Shown: positions 1-15,691, counted from the first letter of the stretch. The stretch: DNA of 45,422 nt from Parachlorella kessleri (GCA_001598975.1 BBXU01001777.1:1-45422); one strand, 5' to 3'. Notes: generated by a model from the letters alone, not told the origin. Numbers and translations are program-made.

Positions 1-311
1 ACACACACACCACCACCACCCACCCATGCCCCATCCACCCACCCATGCCCCACCCACCCACACTCACACTCTCCACCCCCCAGGTTTGCTTATAACCACG
101 GGATTGGGAAGGATGCTGAAGGTGAGGGTGGCTATGGTATTGCTTGTTGTCCGCAGGCGTGAACAAGCGGTCATACTTGGGCTCATGAAGGAGTTGCCAC
201 CTGCATGTAGCGTTGTCAACAACCAACATAATTCTAGGATGAGACATAGCTGGCCTAATCACTTGCTGAGCCGCCTGCTTACCACTGCCCACCTTGTGAT
301 CACAACTGCAG
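1..311. other. SLU7 intron (partial) with CA/CACCC simple repeat
   Basis: The window opens inside an intron of SLU7. The first 75 bases or so are low-complexity CA, CAC and CCCAC repeats. No SLU7 peptide preceding the zinc knuckle could be found here, so the N-terminal exons lie upstream of the window. The intron ends at the CTGCAG acceptor at 306-311. Confidence 0.6.
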
Positions 312-3300
312 CTGCGGCTCCATGGCCCACAAGACGCGCGAGTGCATGGAGCGGCCGCGCACCAAGGGCGCCCGCTTCACCCACAAGAACATCGCGGCCG
401 ATGAGAAGGTGGAAGACATAGAGCTGGCTACGTGGGACGCGAAGCGGGACCGTTGGAACGGGTACAACCCGGACGAGTGGGCCAAGCAGGCGGATAGGTG
501 AGGGAGGCAGGGCGGTTGGGGTGGGGTGTTGGCAGTCATGGTAATGAGGGAGGGGGGTTGAGTAGTACCTGGCGATGTTCCGCGGTTAGACTAGACTTAG
601 ACTGGACGAGGCTAGACCCCTAGAGTGAGCTGAGCAGGGGGCGAGGTGAGGAGTGGGAATGGGGTGGATAGTGGAAGTTGAAATTGTTTGTGAGGGCATG
701 CGAGTGCAGTGGTGGCGTAAAGGTGGCTGAGTTAGTGTGCGAAGGTGCGCTAAGGTAGTGCGCGAAGGTTGCATAACTTCCCCCTTGTATTTTCACTGGG
801 GGATGAGGGATGAGCGGAAAGGAGGCGCCTTTGCAAGTGCTCTCACACCGCCCCCTCATGGTTCGGCTCCCCCTTCTCAGGTTTGAGAAGGTGGCTGAGA
901 TGCGTCAGGAGATTCGGCGGCGGGAGCTGCTGGAGGGGCAGGATGGGGAGGACAGTGCGGCGGCCGCCGCCCCCGCCGGCGGCGAGGGCGCCGCCGGCGC
1001 GGTGGACGGCGAGCTGGCCAAGGAGGAGGACAAGGTGGATGAGGCGGACGTGACAGGTGGGCTGACAAGCTGGGGGCTGGGTGGGTTGCATGGGTCGCTC
1101 CGCTGCTGGCAGGGGTGGTGGGAGGACAAGGTGGACGAGGCGGTTGTGACAGGTGGGCTGTTGATAGGGGCTGGGGGCCAGCGTTTGGGCTGGAGCACGT
1201 GCTTTGCCCTGGCTGGACAGCGCGGGCCTATGGGTCGCTCAGCTGCTGGCAGAGGTGGTGAGCTCCTCCTGGGGAGGCGCAGAGCAGGTTGTATGGCAGG
1301 CAGGCAGGCGGATTATCAAGGGGGTGCTGGTGGGCGTGGAGATTTGTGAGGCCAATGCGTGTGCAAGTACTCCTGCCAGTGTGGGGCCGCTGCAGCATGC
1401 CGTGCCGCCGCTCAAAAAGCTTCCTCACTCCCACCACATCGCGCCAGTCACTTCCTTGGCAGCCTCTAAGGCCGAGCGCCTTGCTGACCCTCTGTTTCTC
1501 GGCAATTCCCGCCGCAGGCTTTGCCAAGGTTGAGAAGCGCGTGCGCACAGCCGGCGGCGGCGCCACCATGTCGGTGCGCAACCTGCGCATCCGAGAAGAC
1601 ACAGCCAAGTACCTGCTCAACCTGGACACCAACTCAGGTGGGGAGCATGTTTGTTAACTACTGGCGGCTCGCATGGGACAGCTGACGGGGTGAGGGGCTC
1701 GTGGCTTGTTTGCTTGATGGTGGGAGCATGCGTGCGACGGGCCGGCTGCGGTGCGGCACAACAGCCAGCTTCTGGGCTGTCAGCTGCTGTGGCATCCAGC
1801 TGGCGTGCCGGTGTGCTTCCTTGTCTTTGACATGCTGCTGGACTCATATCAAGTCTGGCCCTGGTTGCCAGCCTGCCCTTATCTCACCCGTCCTCGTCCT
1901 CCTCTCTCCTCCCGGCATGAAAAGCCACCATGGCACCTCTCTCCAGGTTGGTAGACACCTTCCCTTCCTGCCCCGTAAACCCACCCCCCCTGTGTGTATG
2001 CCTCCCTCCCTCCCTGCAGCCTACTACGATCCCAAGTCGCGCTCCATGCGTGAGGACCCCAACCCTCAGACTGAGGACGCTAAGCGCATCTACCAGGGGG
2101 AGACCTTTGAGCGCGGCACGGGCGAGGTCAAGGGCTTTGGCGCGCTCAACCTGTTCGCGGTCACCGCCTTTGAGAAGGGGCAGGACGTGCACATGCAGGT
2201 GCGGGGTGGTCGGACTGAAGCTAGGCTGGGCTGGCCACGGGGGCATTACACCTGCCTGCACCCGAGGGAAGGGAAGTGGGTGGGCGTCAAGGCTTGTTGC
2301 GGACCATGTTTTGGCAGATGCAGGCTGCGGTTTAGGAGTCGATGGACGGGTTCGTCGTGGTATCAACTTGATATCAGGGCGGGTTGCCACTGCTTGAGAA
2401 CGGCACGCCGCCTCAGCAAGGAGCACTCGCATCTCGTGCCTCAGCTGGGGGCCTCCCTTGCTTACTGCCGCAGGCCATGCCCTCCCAAGCCGAGCTGGCC
2501 TTCCGGCAGTTCAAGCAGCGCAAGGAGTCGGCGGCCCAGAACAGCAAGGCCAGCGTGGCGGAGCGGTATGGCGACGGCGGGGCGCAGGCGCTGCCGGAGG
2601 ACCTCAAGGCGCTGGCGCAGACGGAGGCGTATGTGGAGTATGATGCGGCAGGTAGGCGCGATGCTTGTGGTGTGAGTTGTTGTAGGTGATAGACTGGGAA
2701 GTGTTCGAACTGTCGGCAAGGGTGCTGCACGGCAAGTATGGGTGCTGGCGGGGAGACACGGGCTTCAGCCACGGTGTTGCCGTAGGTGGGAGGTGGTAAG
2801 GGTAATGGCGCGGGTGGGTGGTGAGAGATGGGCCGCGCAGGACGCAGAGGCTTCTGGGAGCAAGTTGCCACTAGGTCTTGCTGTATAGGGACTATGGTTG
2901 TTTTGACGGTGCCCTGACGACCTAGAGTACGAGATAGCTTAGTGACAGTCATTAGGCGCTGGTTTGCTGGCCCGCAGGGCGTGTGATCAAGGGTCAGGAG
3001 GTGAAGGCGCGTTCGCGGTACGAGGAGGACGTGTACATCAACAACCACACCAGCGTGTGGGGCTCCTGGTGGCACGAGGGACAGTGGGGCTACGCCTGCT
3101 GCCACTCCACCGTCAAGAACTCCTACTGCACGGGCCAGGTGCGCGGCGGCGGGGGGAGGGGGGGGGGGGCTGGCGTGCGCTTTGCATGCTGTGGGGAACG
3201 CTACGGGTGAGCGGGCTGACAAGGGGCGGGTGGCTCGTGGCCAGTCGCGCTATGCCTGCTGCTGTTCCATTGCCAACAACTGACCCTGCCAGGGCCAGGT

Positions 3301-4910
3301 GGGCGGCAACTGCGCTGCATGTCCGTCCTGGTGGTAGAAGGATGGCTTGAGGGTGTGTTGGACCTTGCCATTGGGGACCAGGCTGCCACTGGGGGCTGCC
3401 GTAAGTGTTTGTAGGGTCCTCTCATGGGTCAGCACGCACCTAGGTGTCAAGGACAGCGCGGTCTAGCAGTAGCCTGATAGCACTACGAACTGTGGAGCAG
3501 CATTATGACCTTGGGCATGCTGTGTCTCCAACACCTATGGTGCCATGAGGGCGAGTGCACACATACGCTTTGAGGGCACTTCCTGCCGCAGGTCGGCACT
3601 GAGGCTGCTGCGGAGGCGGCAGAGCAGCTGCAGCGCAACCTGGAGAGCAAAATGGAGGAGCGGCAGGCGGCAGCAGAGGAGGCGGCAGCGGAGGGCAAGC
3701 GGCTGGAGGGCGTCAAGCCCAAGGTGGGTTGTGGTCGGGGGCTGTGAGGTTGAAGGGGCAGCACTGGTGGCGCGGTCTGTGCAGTGAGGGGGGTTAGTGG
3801 CGGAGGCGGCAACTGACAATACGGCTGGAGCAAGCATTGCCCAAGGAGGGTCAAGCTGATGTTCATGTTGGAAGGTGAAAGCATTGGGGGTGTGTGGGGG
3901 GTGGGTCTTGTAGGCGACGGTGCGAGATGGCTGGGGAGGAAGTGGCATGGAGACCGGATCTGGTTGGTGTTTTGGGCTGATGGGGAGGTGTGACTTTTCA
4001 TAAGCAAGCCCTGAGGCCAGTGTGCAAGGCATTGGGGGAAGGAAGGCTGGGAGAAGGTGCTGGTGTTTCTTATTGAGGTTTTCCCCTTCATTAATTTCCC
4101 GAGCTGCTCTTTACCCCCCGAGCCAGAGTGTAGTTGTGGTCATGGAGAGGTTGGGTGTCTCGCACTCCCACCTCACGTGCTCCCCCTGGCTTGGTGGCGA
4201 CACTGTTACTGCAGGCCAATGTGTGGGGCACGGAGATGGAGGAAGGGTTGCAGCTGGACGAGGCCAAGGTGCGCGAGGCGCTGAAGCGGCAGGAGCAGGA
4301 GGAGCGGCGACGGCAGGAGCGGGGCGGGGACGAGGACACAGACGACCGCAAGCGCAGGTGGGGCGGGCGTCGGGTGGGGCTGTTGTGCTCGCTGGCATGT
4401 GAAGGGAGTGGAGGGCGGGGTCGGCGGGTGGGAAGGGTCCGTGGCAGGCAGGCAGGTAGGGAACGGTTACACACTACCTGTGTGCGTCTGCGAGCTAGGG
4501 GAAGCTATGGCACTACCGCCAACAAACCGGGGGGCATGGCCGTGCCCTGTAGCGGTGGCCCCTGCTGACTTTGCGCCTGGTACGACGGACTGAGGTGCGG
4601 CCGTGGACCTAGTTGTCAGGAATAGCATGCCTTGCACTACAGGCTGGCAGCTTGCTATGCCACCTTCGTGCGCACCTGTTTGCTCTGGTGTTTGCTACCA
4701 GGAAGGGTTGGCCTGCGGTTCAGCTTTCTCTGCTGGCGCCGTCCGTGCAGGTACAACTCACTGCGGGAGGAGCACGAGGTGACCCCGGAGGAGATGGAGG
4801 CGTACAGGCTCAAGAAGAGCAGGGGAGACGACCCCCTGGAGTTCATGAAAGCAGCCAAGGAGTCGGCAGCGGCGGTGGCGGGGGGCGGTGGTGGCTATGA
4901 TTACGTGTAG
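312..4910 (+). CDS. SLU7: Pre-mRNA-splicing factor SLU7 (5'-truncated by window edge)
   Basis: SLU7 acts at the second catalytic step of splicing, where it helps hold the 5' exon and select the 3' splice site. Exons: 312-497, 881-1056, 1518-1637, 2020-2198, 2474-2651, 2978-3138, 3592-3723, 4215-4357 and 4751-4910. Phase is kept at every junction, giving about 478 visible residues. The first exon carries the second half of the CCHC zinc knuckle ([11 protein letters not shown]) and the family segment ECMERPR...[10 protein letters not shown]; the first knuckle Cys is upstream. Further family blocks are [73 protein letters not shown] and the C-terminal [20 protein letters not shown]. The stop is TAG at 4908-4910. 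The region around 930-1056 is an acidic, Ala-rich linker and is lineage-specific. Introns after exons 2 and 6 contain tandem copies of the exon ends. Confidence 0.95.
1025..1160 (+). repeat. Tandem copy of SLU7 exon-2 end including its splice donor
   Basis: Bases 1025-1064 (end of the exon plus donor) recur at 1121-1160 with 37 of 40 bases identical, offset 96. Both copies end in GTGACAG followed by a GTGGGC donor. The 96 bases between the donors have no stop in the SLU7 frame. Confidence 0.85.
3068..3305 (+). repeat. Decayed tandem copy of SLU7 exon-6 end
   Basis: The segment 3089-3141 (exon end plus donor) aligns without gaps to 3249-3301 inside the following intron, 39 of 53 bases matching, offset 160. 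Similarity extends upstream to about 3068 and 3229. The copy has a TGA in the original reading register, so it is non-coding now. Confidence 0.75.
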
Positions 4911-5355
4911 CTGTAGCGTGCAGGATGGGTGATAGTTCGTAGGAGGGTGCCTTAGCCGCTTCGTATTGTCCAGCCGTGGTGGCCTGCAGAGGAGGGACGC
5001 CCCTGCGTCATGTGTCCTGCCAGGTTGCTGGTCACACCAAGGAGTTTCTTTTGCGCGTCATGTCTGGCTCGAGTGTTTGTGGGACGGTTTTGAATACTGT
5101 ACAGTACTCAAAGCTTTTGCGCTATAAGCACATGTGCTCATAGCGCCGTGCATCTTGTTTACTAGCCAGCCTGTGCAGCTTGACTCGTTGGGAATCTCCG
5201 TCGCCTGCTGTGTGGGGTGTGTGTTGGCAAGCACCCTGCACGTCTTCATAGAACCTCTCGTCTGCCCTTCAGCTGACCCCTTGCGCCCTTCCTTGCACTA
5301 TATCTGCTTGGCTGCTTTCCCTTGTTTGCTGTTGCCCCGCTCGCATGGCTTGTAA
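4911..5355 (+). terminator. SLU7 3'UTR and TGTAA poly(A) signal
   Basis: Non-coding sequence follows the SLU7 stop. The green-algal poly(A) signal TGTAA occurs at 5351-5355, a plausible 3' end about 440 bases after the stop. Confidence 0.55.
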
Positions 5356-5430
5356 GGAGGCTGTCCTGATACATTGAAAGTAACTGCTCAGCTAGCGACC
5401 GTCTTGAGACCGCAGGAGTCAACACACTAT

Positions 5431-5486
5431 ATTAGCATGGGTGGCAGGTAGTGCGAACAGGGAGTAGAGCTGGGCTGGACTGGACT
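5431..5486 (-). repeat. Dispersed repeat family A, copy 1
   Basis: On the minus strand this reads GTCCAGTCCAGCCCAGC followed by CTCTACTCCCTGTT, then GCACTACCTGCCACCCATG. It is almost identical to copy 2 (8565-8654) and copy 3 (21239-21327). It sits between SLU7 and the F-box gene. No ORF or terminal inverted repeat is evident. Confidence 0.8.
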
Positions 5487-5847
5487 ATATGCTTTGAAGT
5501 GCGGTTGCTCAGCAAGCTGGGGTCAGGGAAGAAGTTACCAGTAGCATGTTGCACATCATATGTATAAGGGTCAAGTGCCTGCAAGTTGCTCTTGGAGCCA
5601 AGGACCCTCTGGTAAGCTACAAAACCTGCAGGACAGCTCATGGGACAGCTGTTATGACGCACATAGATGTGTTGATGTCCCAGGCGGTGGAAGGAACATC
5701 GCATTGTCCAACATGCGGCACCTGGCTGCAGCTACACATCCTTGACCCCACCATGCCCCCGTCCTTCTCTCATCGATGGTAGACGATATCGAGATACGTA
5801 TAGCTCGACAGGGATACTTGTCACCCACAACATTAAACGTTGGCGTC

Positions 5848-7550
5848 ATGACTACTACACAACCCACCAGCCTCGTGCACCTCCCTGTGCCTCTGTTGTC
5901 CCATATACTGGGCTTTCTTGCCTTGGACGACCAGCCTAAGAGTTTCTATGCTGCTTTGCTGGCCTGCAAGAGCCTGCACCAAGCCGGTGAGGCCGCTGAC
6001 CATTCCAAACTCCAGTTGAGAGTCAGCAATGCAAAGCTGCAGCTGGCTAGGCAGGCAGGGCAGGAGAGGCAGCTGCTGGCTTATTTGCGCCGCACCGCTC
6101 ATATCTGGAGGAAGGCCTTGGTCATGGTGGCAGTGGACAAGGATCCTCCACAACAAACTCTGCAGCAGCTTCTGTGCTGCCTGGCGCCCGTCGATGGCCA
6201 CGGTCTCACAGCTCTGAAGCTATCATTTGGTGGCTACGAGAGATGCAGTTCAACTATAACAATAAGTTATATTGGCACCCTAGGGTCAGGCCTGCAAGTG
6301 AGTTGCTGATCACTCTGTGACGTATTTCACCCGCTTCTCACAGCAGAGAACACGCCTTGCCTGCCAATACATGCCTGCATAGCCAGCATGTCCTGGGGTG
6401 ATGGTGTTGCGTTTCTGCTTGGCCAGCCTCCATCTTCAAACCTCAGCCCTGATTTGCTTGCATGTTGCAGGAACTCACGGCCTTCACAACCCTCACTGCT
6501 CTGTCCGTTCGGCAGAGCCCATGCTACGCACACCTGCCAGCGGCGGAGCTGGCAGGCCTGTCCACCGTCACGGCCCTGCGCTCCATCAAACTTGAAGGGA
6601 AGTTCTCAAGTCAGCTCCCACCGCAAGCCTTCAACCAGTTGCAGCAGCTCACCAGGCTGGAGCTCAAGAAAATTAATGAGCCCATTGAAGACCAGCTTGG
6701 CTGGGATCACCTGAGCGCCTGCAGGGAGCTCCGCCTGCTGAGCTTACGATGCGCAGTACCCTGCTTGTCGGGGGAGCAGGCCCTGGCAGTGTGGCAGCAC
6801 CTGCAGCAGCTCAGCATCTGGCCGGCATGCAGCTGTGCCAATGCAGGCTTTTGGCACATCCTGCCACAGCTGGCAAGCCTCACCAAGCTTGCCATCTCAT
6901 GTTCCGCTGCAAGGCAACGTGAGCTCTCTCAGCTGCTGAGCAACGTCCTGCCCGCCTGTCTCCGCCTGGCAGATCTGAAGCCGTGCGGGTATAACAGGCC
7001 TGCCCTCCCACAGCTGGCCACCACTCTTACCTGGCTGTACCTTGAACAGGCCATGGAGCTGCAGCAGTTGCCCAGCGCGGACATGTTGCGCAGTCTGGGG
7101 CTCAAGAGGTGCCGGCTGCTGGGGGATGCTGCGAGTGGTGCAGTCATGCGGCACCTCACAGCTTTGCAGCTAGTAGGGTGTGATCTACAGCGGCTGCCGC
7201 CCGACCTAACCGCCCCACCGGCTGTTGAAATGTTGGACCTCAGCTCCAACGAGCTGTCAGACCTGCCACAGCAGCTGGCGTGCCTGCCGTGCCTTCGGAA
7301 GCTGTTGTTGAGAAAATGCAAGTTACGCCAGGTGCCATTGGTGCTGGGTTGTGGGCTGGCCGTCCGCCTTGAGCACCTCAACCTTTCTTACAATGAGAAC
7401 TTGGTCATTACGGATGAGGGGCTGGAGGTTGTAAGCTCACTTACGGCGCTCACGTACCTCAACTTACATGTCATAGGTGGGGTGACGGTGGTGGGGGGTT
7501 TCAAGGCAGTGCGCCATGTGCTCCCAGCATCGTGTGTTTTGGCTACATAG
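5848..7550 (+). CDS. F-box/leucine-rich-repeat protein
   Basis: Exons 5848-6297 and 6471-7550 join in phase 0 (GLQ|ELT), giving about 509 aa. An F-box-like segment lies near residues 10-45 (SLVHLPVPLLSHILGFLALD followed by a helix with LLACKSLHQAG). The rest is leucine-rich repeats, clearest near the end (MLDLSSNELSDLPQQL, LRKLLLRKCKLRQVP, LEHLNLSYNENL). This architecture is typical of a substrate-recognition subunit of an SCF ubiquitin ligase; the target is unknown. I chose the ATG at 5848; an in-frame ATG at 5776 would add 24 residues. Its last ATG-to-stop frame is intact. It is convergent with WRAP73. Confidence 0.75.
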
Positions 7551-8257
7551 TAGAGCACGGATTGTATGTGGTGGACGCCTGGCAGGACTGAATTGGGGAC
7601 TGGGCTTGGTGCCGAGCCAGTGGTTGGTTACGTATTAGTCGTTCACCATGGGTGACACTAAAGGCGGTGCAGGCTACTACTGTATGTGAGGCATGCTTAC
7701 TGATGGACTCCTTTGGGCCTGGTATAATTCCAATGTACAAAACCCCAGTTTTATTGTAGGTTCTTGAACGGCTTGTGCATGCCGACAAGCGTTTGAGAGG
7801 ATCAGGACATAGTTTAGGCGCAATGCTTCGAATGTCTCCTGTCTTGGCTGTCTGCTTCAACTGGTGGCAAGCCCACATTGGGGCTATGAATTGCAGCTCC
7901 GCAAGGCCGACACTCTTAGAACAGGGACTTCTGTTCAGGGTTATGAGTCAAAGACTCTTTTGCCCTATGAGACATCTGTTTAATATGAGTGGCTCAAGCG
8001 GCTCTGTTTGTCGCATTCGCTGTACGAGCAGAGTTCCTATGGTTAGTCATCCTCCCTAACTTACAGCTAGCTATGTGTCTTCAGCCAGAGAGCCAGCTCT
8101 TACAACCTGCTGTCCCTGCTGAAGCGTCCCCGGTCTTGCTGCTGCTGCTGCTGCTCCTCCTGTCCCGTGTCTCGGCTGCTGTTGCTGCTGCAATAGCGTT
8201 GCCTTGTGTGACAACAAACCACACCAGGTGGAACACGGTCCATGCCAGCCTGGGCGC
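7551..8257. other. Intergenic region between convergent F-box and WRAP73 genes
   Basis: No protein-coding segment was recognised. It should hold the 3'UTRs of both genes. TTACA at 8061-8065 is TGTAA on the minus strand, about 195 bases past the WRAP73 stop. A CTG/CTC-rich run lies at about 8138-8160. No TGTAA was seen for the F-box gene. Confidence 0.5.
8061..8065 (-). terminator. TGTAA poly(A) signal of WRAP73
   Basis: TGTAA on the minus strand, in the right position downstream of the WRAP73 stop at 8258-8260. Confidence 0.5.
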
Positions 8258-11200
8258 TCAGCCAAGGTAGGCGCAGCAGACTGCCTCCTTGTCAGCCAGC
8301 AGCAGGCATGCGCCGGCGGGGTGCCACCGCAGAGAGGCGGCGCGGAAGCCCGGCAGGGGGATGTGCACGCAGGAGGCGCCCTCGGGCGACCACAGGTACA
8401 CCTTGGTGCTGCCAGTACACACCGCCAGCCTGTGGGCACGCACAGGAAGGGCAGCTAAATGCGACAAAGGGGCGGCAATGATTACTGCCCCGAGAGATTG
8501 CAGGCCTACGCCTTCAGAACCAACAAGCAGAAACTTGCCATGCTGCAGTGTGCTGTCAGGCATTGCTCATTCTGCATCCAGCCCTGTCCGTCCAGTCCAG
8601 TCCAGTCCAGCCCAGCTCTACTCCCTGTTTGCACTACCTGCCACCCATGCTAATTGCATTGGAGATCATTCACCGATGCTTCATCAAATGCAGCAGGCAG
8701 CACGTCACTGAGGGGGGAGGGAGGGAACCCTACCTGTTGCTGGCTGGGTCCCACTCTGCGCACTTGACGGCTTGTGTCTGCGTGAGCACAGCTGCCAGCT
8801 CCAGGCGGCTGGTGTCCCACACCCAGACAGCGCTGGGCATGCTGTCACAGCGTGTGAGCACGTAAGATCCGTCATGGCTCCAGGAGATGCAGCCTGCAGC
8901 ACGGCGGAAGCAGCAACGCCAATGGTGGGAGGCAGCAGTCCCACTGGTGAGGGCTATGCATGCTCCAGCTTCTGTCTCATGATTTAACAGTGTATGCCAG
9001 GAAATAGCAATGTCTGCTATAGCCCGCACGAGACAGAAAGTGCGGCAGGAGCAGCAAAGTGCAGTGGCTGCCTGCCAGCTGCCAGGAGAACGAGCTGTGT
9101 TGCTCATTTGGCACTCACCCACTCCTAGCTTGGGGTTTGGCTTGTCCTGGGGCGCCCGCAGCGTTTGCAGCTTGAGCGGCAACTCAGCCACCACATAGCG
9201 TGACTTGGTGATCACCATGTCACCGTTGCCCTCCTCCCCGCCAGCAGCACCACCTGCGCAGCATGTCTCCAATGGCATCATGAGTTGTGTGCTTGTGTTT
9301 CAACCGGTGCTACTTACCTTACATAGCATGTCACGCGTCACAAGGCACCCAGTGCAGCTCCCCAGCCATGGGGGAGGAACCCACCAAACACATGCACGCT
9401 CGAGTCGCCTGGACTTGTGCTGCATCATTAGCGTCCTCCGAAGCAGTGTTGCAAGAGTGACCAGGCACACACAGCAAAGCTGCCCACGCACCTTTGACTG
9501 GTGAGCTCTGCCTGGAGGCGGGCTTGCCTCCTGGCCGAGGTCGGCTGAAGGAAGATGTCCGGCTGGCAGCAAGGCCTGTCCGGCCAGACGCAGCCCTGCC
9601 TAGGGTTTTGCCGTGCGGCTGTTGGGTGGCGGGCTGCTGTGGGTTCTGGTTCTCCTGCAGGTGAGGAGCAAAGGTGCCTTTGTGTAGAATTGCAAGTTGT
9701 TTCATCGCCTTCCCGCCGTGAAGCCTGCACGTTGGGCTGCTGAAGGGCGAGCCCAGGAGACTCTGTAGGGGACAGAGTGAGTGAACACAAATAGTTATCA
9801 CCAGCCAACAAGCATGGTAGCTATGCGGTTTGAGAGCAATAGCTGGCGGATTTAAGGCTGCAATCCCCAATTTCACAAACACATACACTCCCAATCTCTC
9901 TTTGGATACCTGCTGGGAGGCAGATAACCGGCGGCCTGTGTCCTCCTCCACCTCGCTGTAGGCCACAACCGTGGGTGGCCCGCTGACGTTGGCTGGGTGA
10001 GCAAAGCGCGCCAGCGGATTCCAGGTCACATGGTTCAACACACGCACCTCCTGCGAGGCATAGAACTGCTGTCAGTGCTATTTGCACCAGCGGCACTGCT
10101 TATGTTTGATGTTTCAGTACCAGAGCAGCCCAAGACTTATCACAGGTGCTGTGCTGCTGCCCTTCCTCCCAATCCTGCTTAAGACAATCTTGCAGAATTG
10201 GAGAAGTCACAGGCGGGCCCACAAGGCATGGTGTTGGCAGCTGCCACTGGCCCACCTGGTCGAAGCTGCCGACTGCTAAAAGCTGGCCTGATGGACTCCA
10301 TGCCAGGCTCTTCACCCCCAGACCCTCGCTGTAAGCCTGGTAGCAGGTCAAGCACTCGCCTTCAGGGGTGTAAATGGCCACTGCAACAGCGAGCGTCTGG
10401 GAACTGTGTCTATAGCAGGCAGCCGTCTTGCTGTGCTCGTAAACATGTCATGCGACATGTGGATTGTGCAGAATTGAGCAGGGGCAAGAGGGCAAGGCAC
10501 AAGGTTCACCGCTAAAATATAAGTGCTGTGCCTGCTGCCATGCCTTGCACTTGACAGTCTGCTGGGAGCCAACACTGAACTCCTAACAACAAACCTGTAT
10601 AGGAATGAGCAGGCGAATCCCACACTGCCAGGCAGCTGCCATCAGGCGACCATGCCAGGTCTGCCAGGTCCTGGGTGGCCACCCCAAACTGGGCCACCAC
10701 GGCCCAGGAGGCGCAGTCGTACATTGTGAGCACATCCTTGCAGTTAGACCGCTGCAGGAACACGGCAGCCAACCATCACTGCAGCCCTTGTCGCGAAGCT
10801 GCTTGCTCAGGAGGTTGTGGGAGACGCTGATGCTTGCAACGACCAGCATGAGGTGCGTTGTATGCTAGGCAAATGGGCACGGGAGACCGTCGCGGCTTGG
10901 ACAAACCCCCCAAAAGCCTTCAGCACCACAGGTTAGGCTTGATCTACGCACCGTTGCAACGGCCAGCATCGAGCCATCAGGGCTGAAATGCAGCCCAGCA
11001 TGTGCATACTTGGGGCCCCGGAGGTAGATACACGACTGGTCCACGAGGCTCCACACAGAGAGGCGGACTTGGAAGTCACACGTCAACAGGATGTGCTGGC
11101 CACCCGGGGCCCAACGAGCCGCCAATATGCCTGCCGGCCCCTCTGCTATGGAACAAGTCCATTCTGCAACACACAGTAGGGAGCAGGCGCGGCTGATGGT

Positions 11201-11645
11201 AGTCAGCAAGGTGCAAGCTGCCAGGGTAGACGCGGCTGACATTTGCACGTGAAGACTGCCTTTGTACCGTGAGCTGTTGCCAGAGAAGTTTCTCACCAGG
11301 GTCAGAGATGCTAAAGACCTGTACTGTGGCACGCTTGAAGAGACCACACAGCACGTGATCAGAATTGGGGCTCCAGGCAATTTCGTCTATCCTGCAACCA
11401 AAGACACGCTACGACTCACTAAAGCTGCTGAGGAGAGCAGGCCAAGGTGCATGTCATAGTGATGCAGCTAACCGATGCTTCCTTGCTTTCACTCCCAACC
11501 TGTCTAGGCAGCTGTACACGGCTTCCACCTGCAGACTCTCGCAGTGTCTGACAGTGAGTCGGTAGTCTTGTGCTGTGGCAAAGTATTTCTGGTCGGGGCT
11601 GAAGGCCGGCGACGCCGTGCAGGGAATGCTGTCACTGAAATCCAT
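8258..11645 (-). CDS. WRAP73: WD-repeat protein WRAP73 (WDR8)
   Basis: WRAP73 is a WD40 protein that, with SSX2IP/Msd1-type partners, acts at centrosomes and spindle poles in animals and fission yeast. Minus-strand exons in transcript order: 11500-11645, 11297-11391, 10952-11163, 10595-10751, 10256-10380, 9910-10050, 9492-9762, 9119-9253, 8734-8893 and 8258-8429. All phases agree; the product is about 537 aa (human about 460). It starts MDFSDSIPCTASPAFSPDQK, matching the family N-terminus. WD-type blocks include IAWSPNSDHVLCGLFKR, ARWAPGGQHILLTCDFQVR, LAWSPDGSCLAVWD, LAWSPSGQLLAVGSFDQ, EVRVLNHVTW and the late AVWVWDTSRLELAAVL. Exon 7 (9492-9762) encodes about 90 residues of Ser/Pro/Gln/Arg-rich linker between two WD blocks and accounts for most of the extra length. 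Confidence 0.93.
8565..8654 (+). repeat. Dispersed repeat family A, copy 2
   Basis: The longest copy: CTCATTCTGCATCCAGCCC, then GTCCAGTCCAG pentamers, then CCAGCTCTACTCCCTGTT and CACTACCTGCCACCCATGC. It lies in the last intron of WRAP73, antisense to that gene. It matches copies at 5431-5486 (-), 21239-21327 (+) and 32401-32453 (-). Confidence 0.85.
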
Positions 11646-11861
11646 GCAAGCACCTGGCTGGTCAGCTTTGCGCGCGGCTCAGCATCCCGCTGCTGCCAGC
11701 ATTTTGCTTGAACGCTGATCAGAGGACAGTATTGTTAACTAGCAGGCTTCCGGCAGCTCTAACCTACTCAAAGTCTGGGCGCGCCCGCCTTCCACCATGG
11801 ACGCAGCGTGCAGCTTAAGCGAGCTTTCAAATCCTGATGCCGTCAGCCTTCAGGTGAAGGG
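11646..11861. promoter_or_regulatory. Shared divergent promoter region of WRAP73 and ZUP1
   Basis: Only about 216 bases separate the two start codons, which face away from each other, so both promoters must lie here or overlap the 5'UTRs. No clear TATA box was seen. An upstream ATG in strong context (CCACCATGG) sits at 11797. Confidence 0.6.
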
Positions 11862-15473
<3,612 letters not shown>

Positions 15474-15691
15474 GGCTGTGCCTACAGCCATTCCCGGGGC
15501 CGGGGGGTAAGCCTGCAGCCAACGCTCACACAGCCTGCCAGAGTCAGCTTCCTGCATGACACCTCGGTTATGGGTGCACCTCGGGTGGTTCAGTGTGGAA
15601 TTCCTCTAGCCCAGCTATTTCGTCAGATGGCGCAAGACGGAGGCACACATAGTTGCAAACTTGCAAGTGAGCTGGCCAACGAGCTGTGTGT

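Noticed and set aside
26..421. Plus-strand open frame starting in the CA-rich repeat
   Set aside because: Reads the first SLU7 exon of the window in the wrong frame; the His/Pro-rich start is a simple repeat.
2413..3222. 269-codon minus-strand open frame
   Set aside because: Antisense shadow of SLU7 exons 5-6; Pro/Ser/Ala-rich with no recognisable domain.
8138..8160. CTG repeat as a coding poly-Leu segment
   Set aside because: It lies downstream of the WRAP73 stop on the other strand and in no supported exon.
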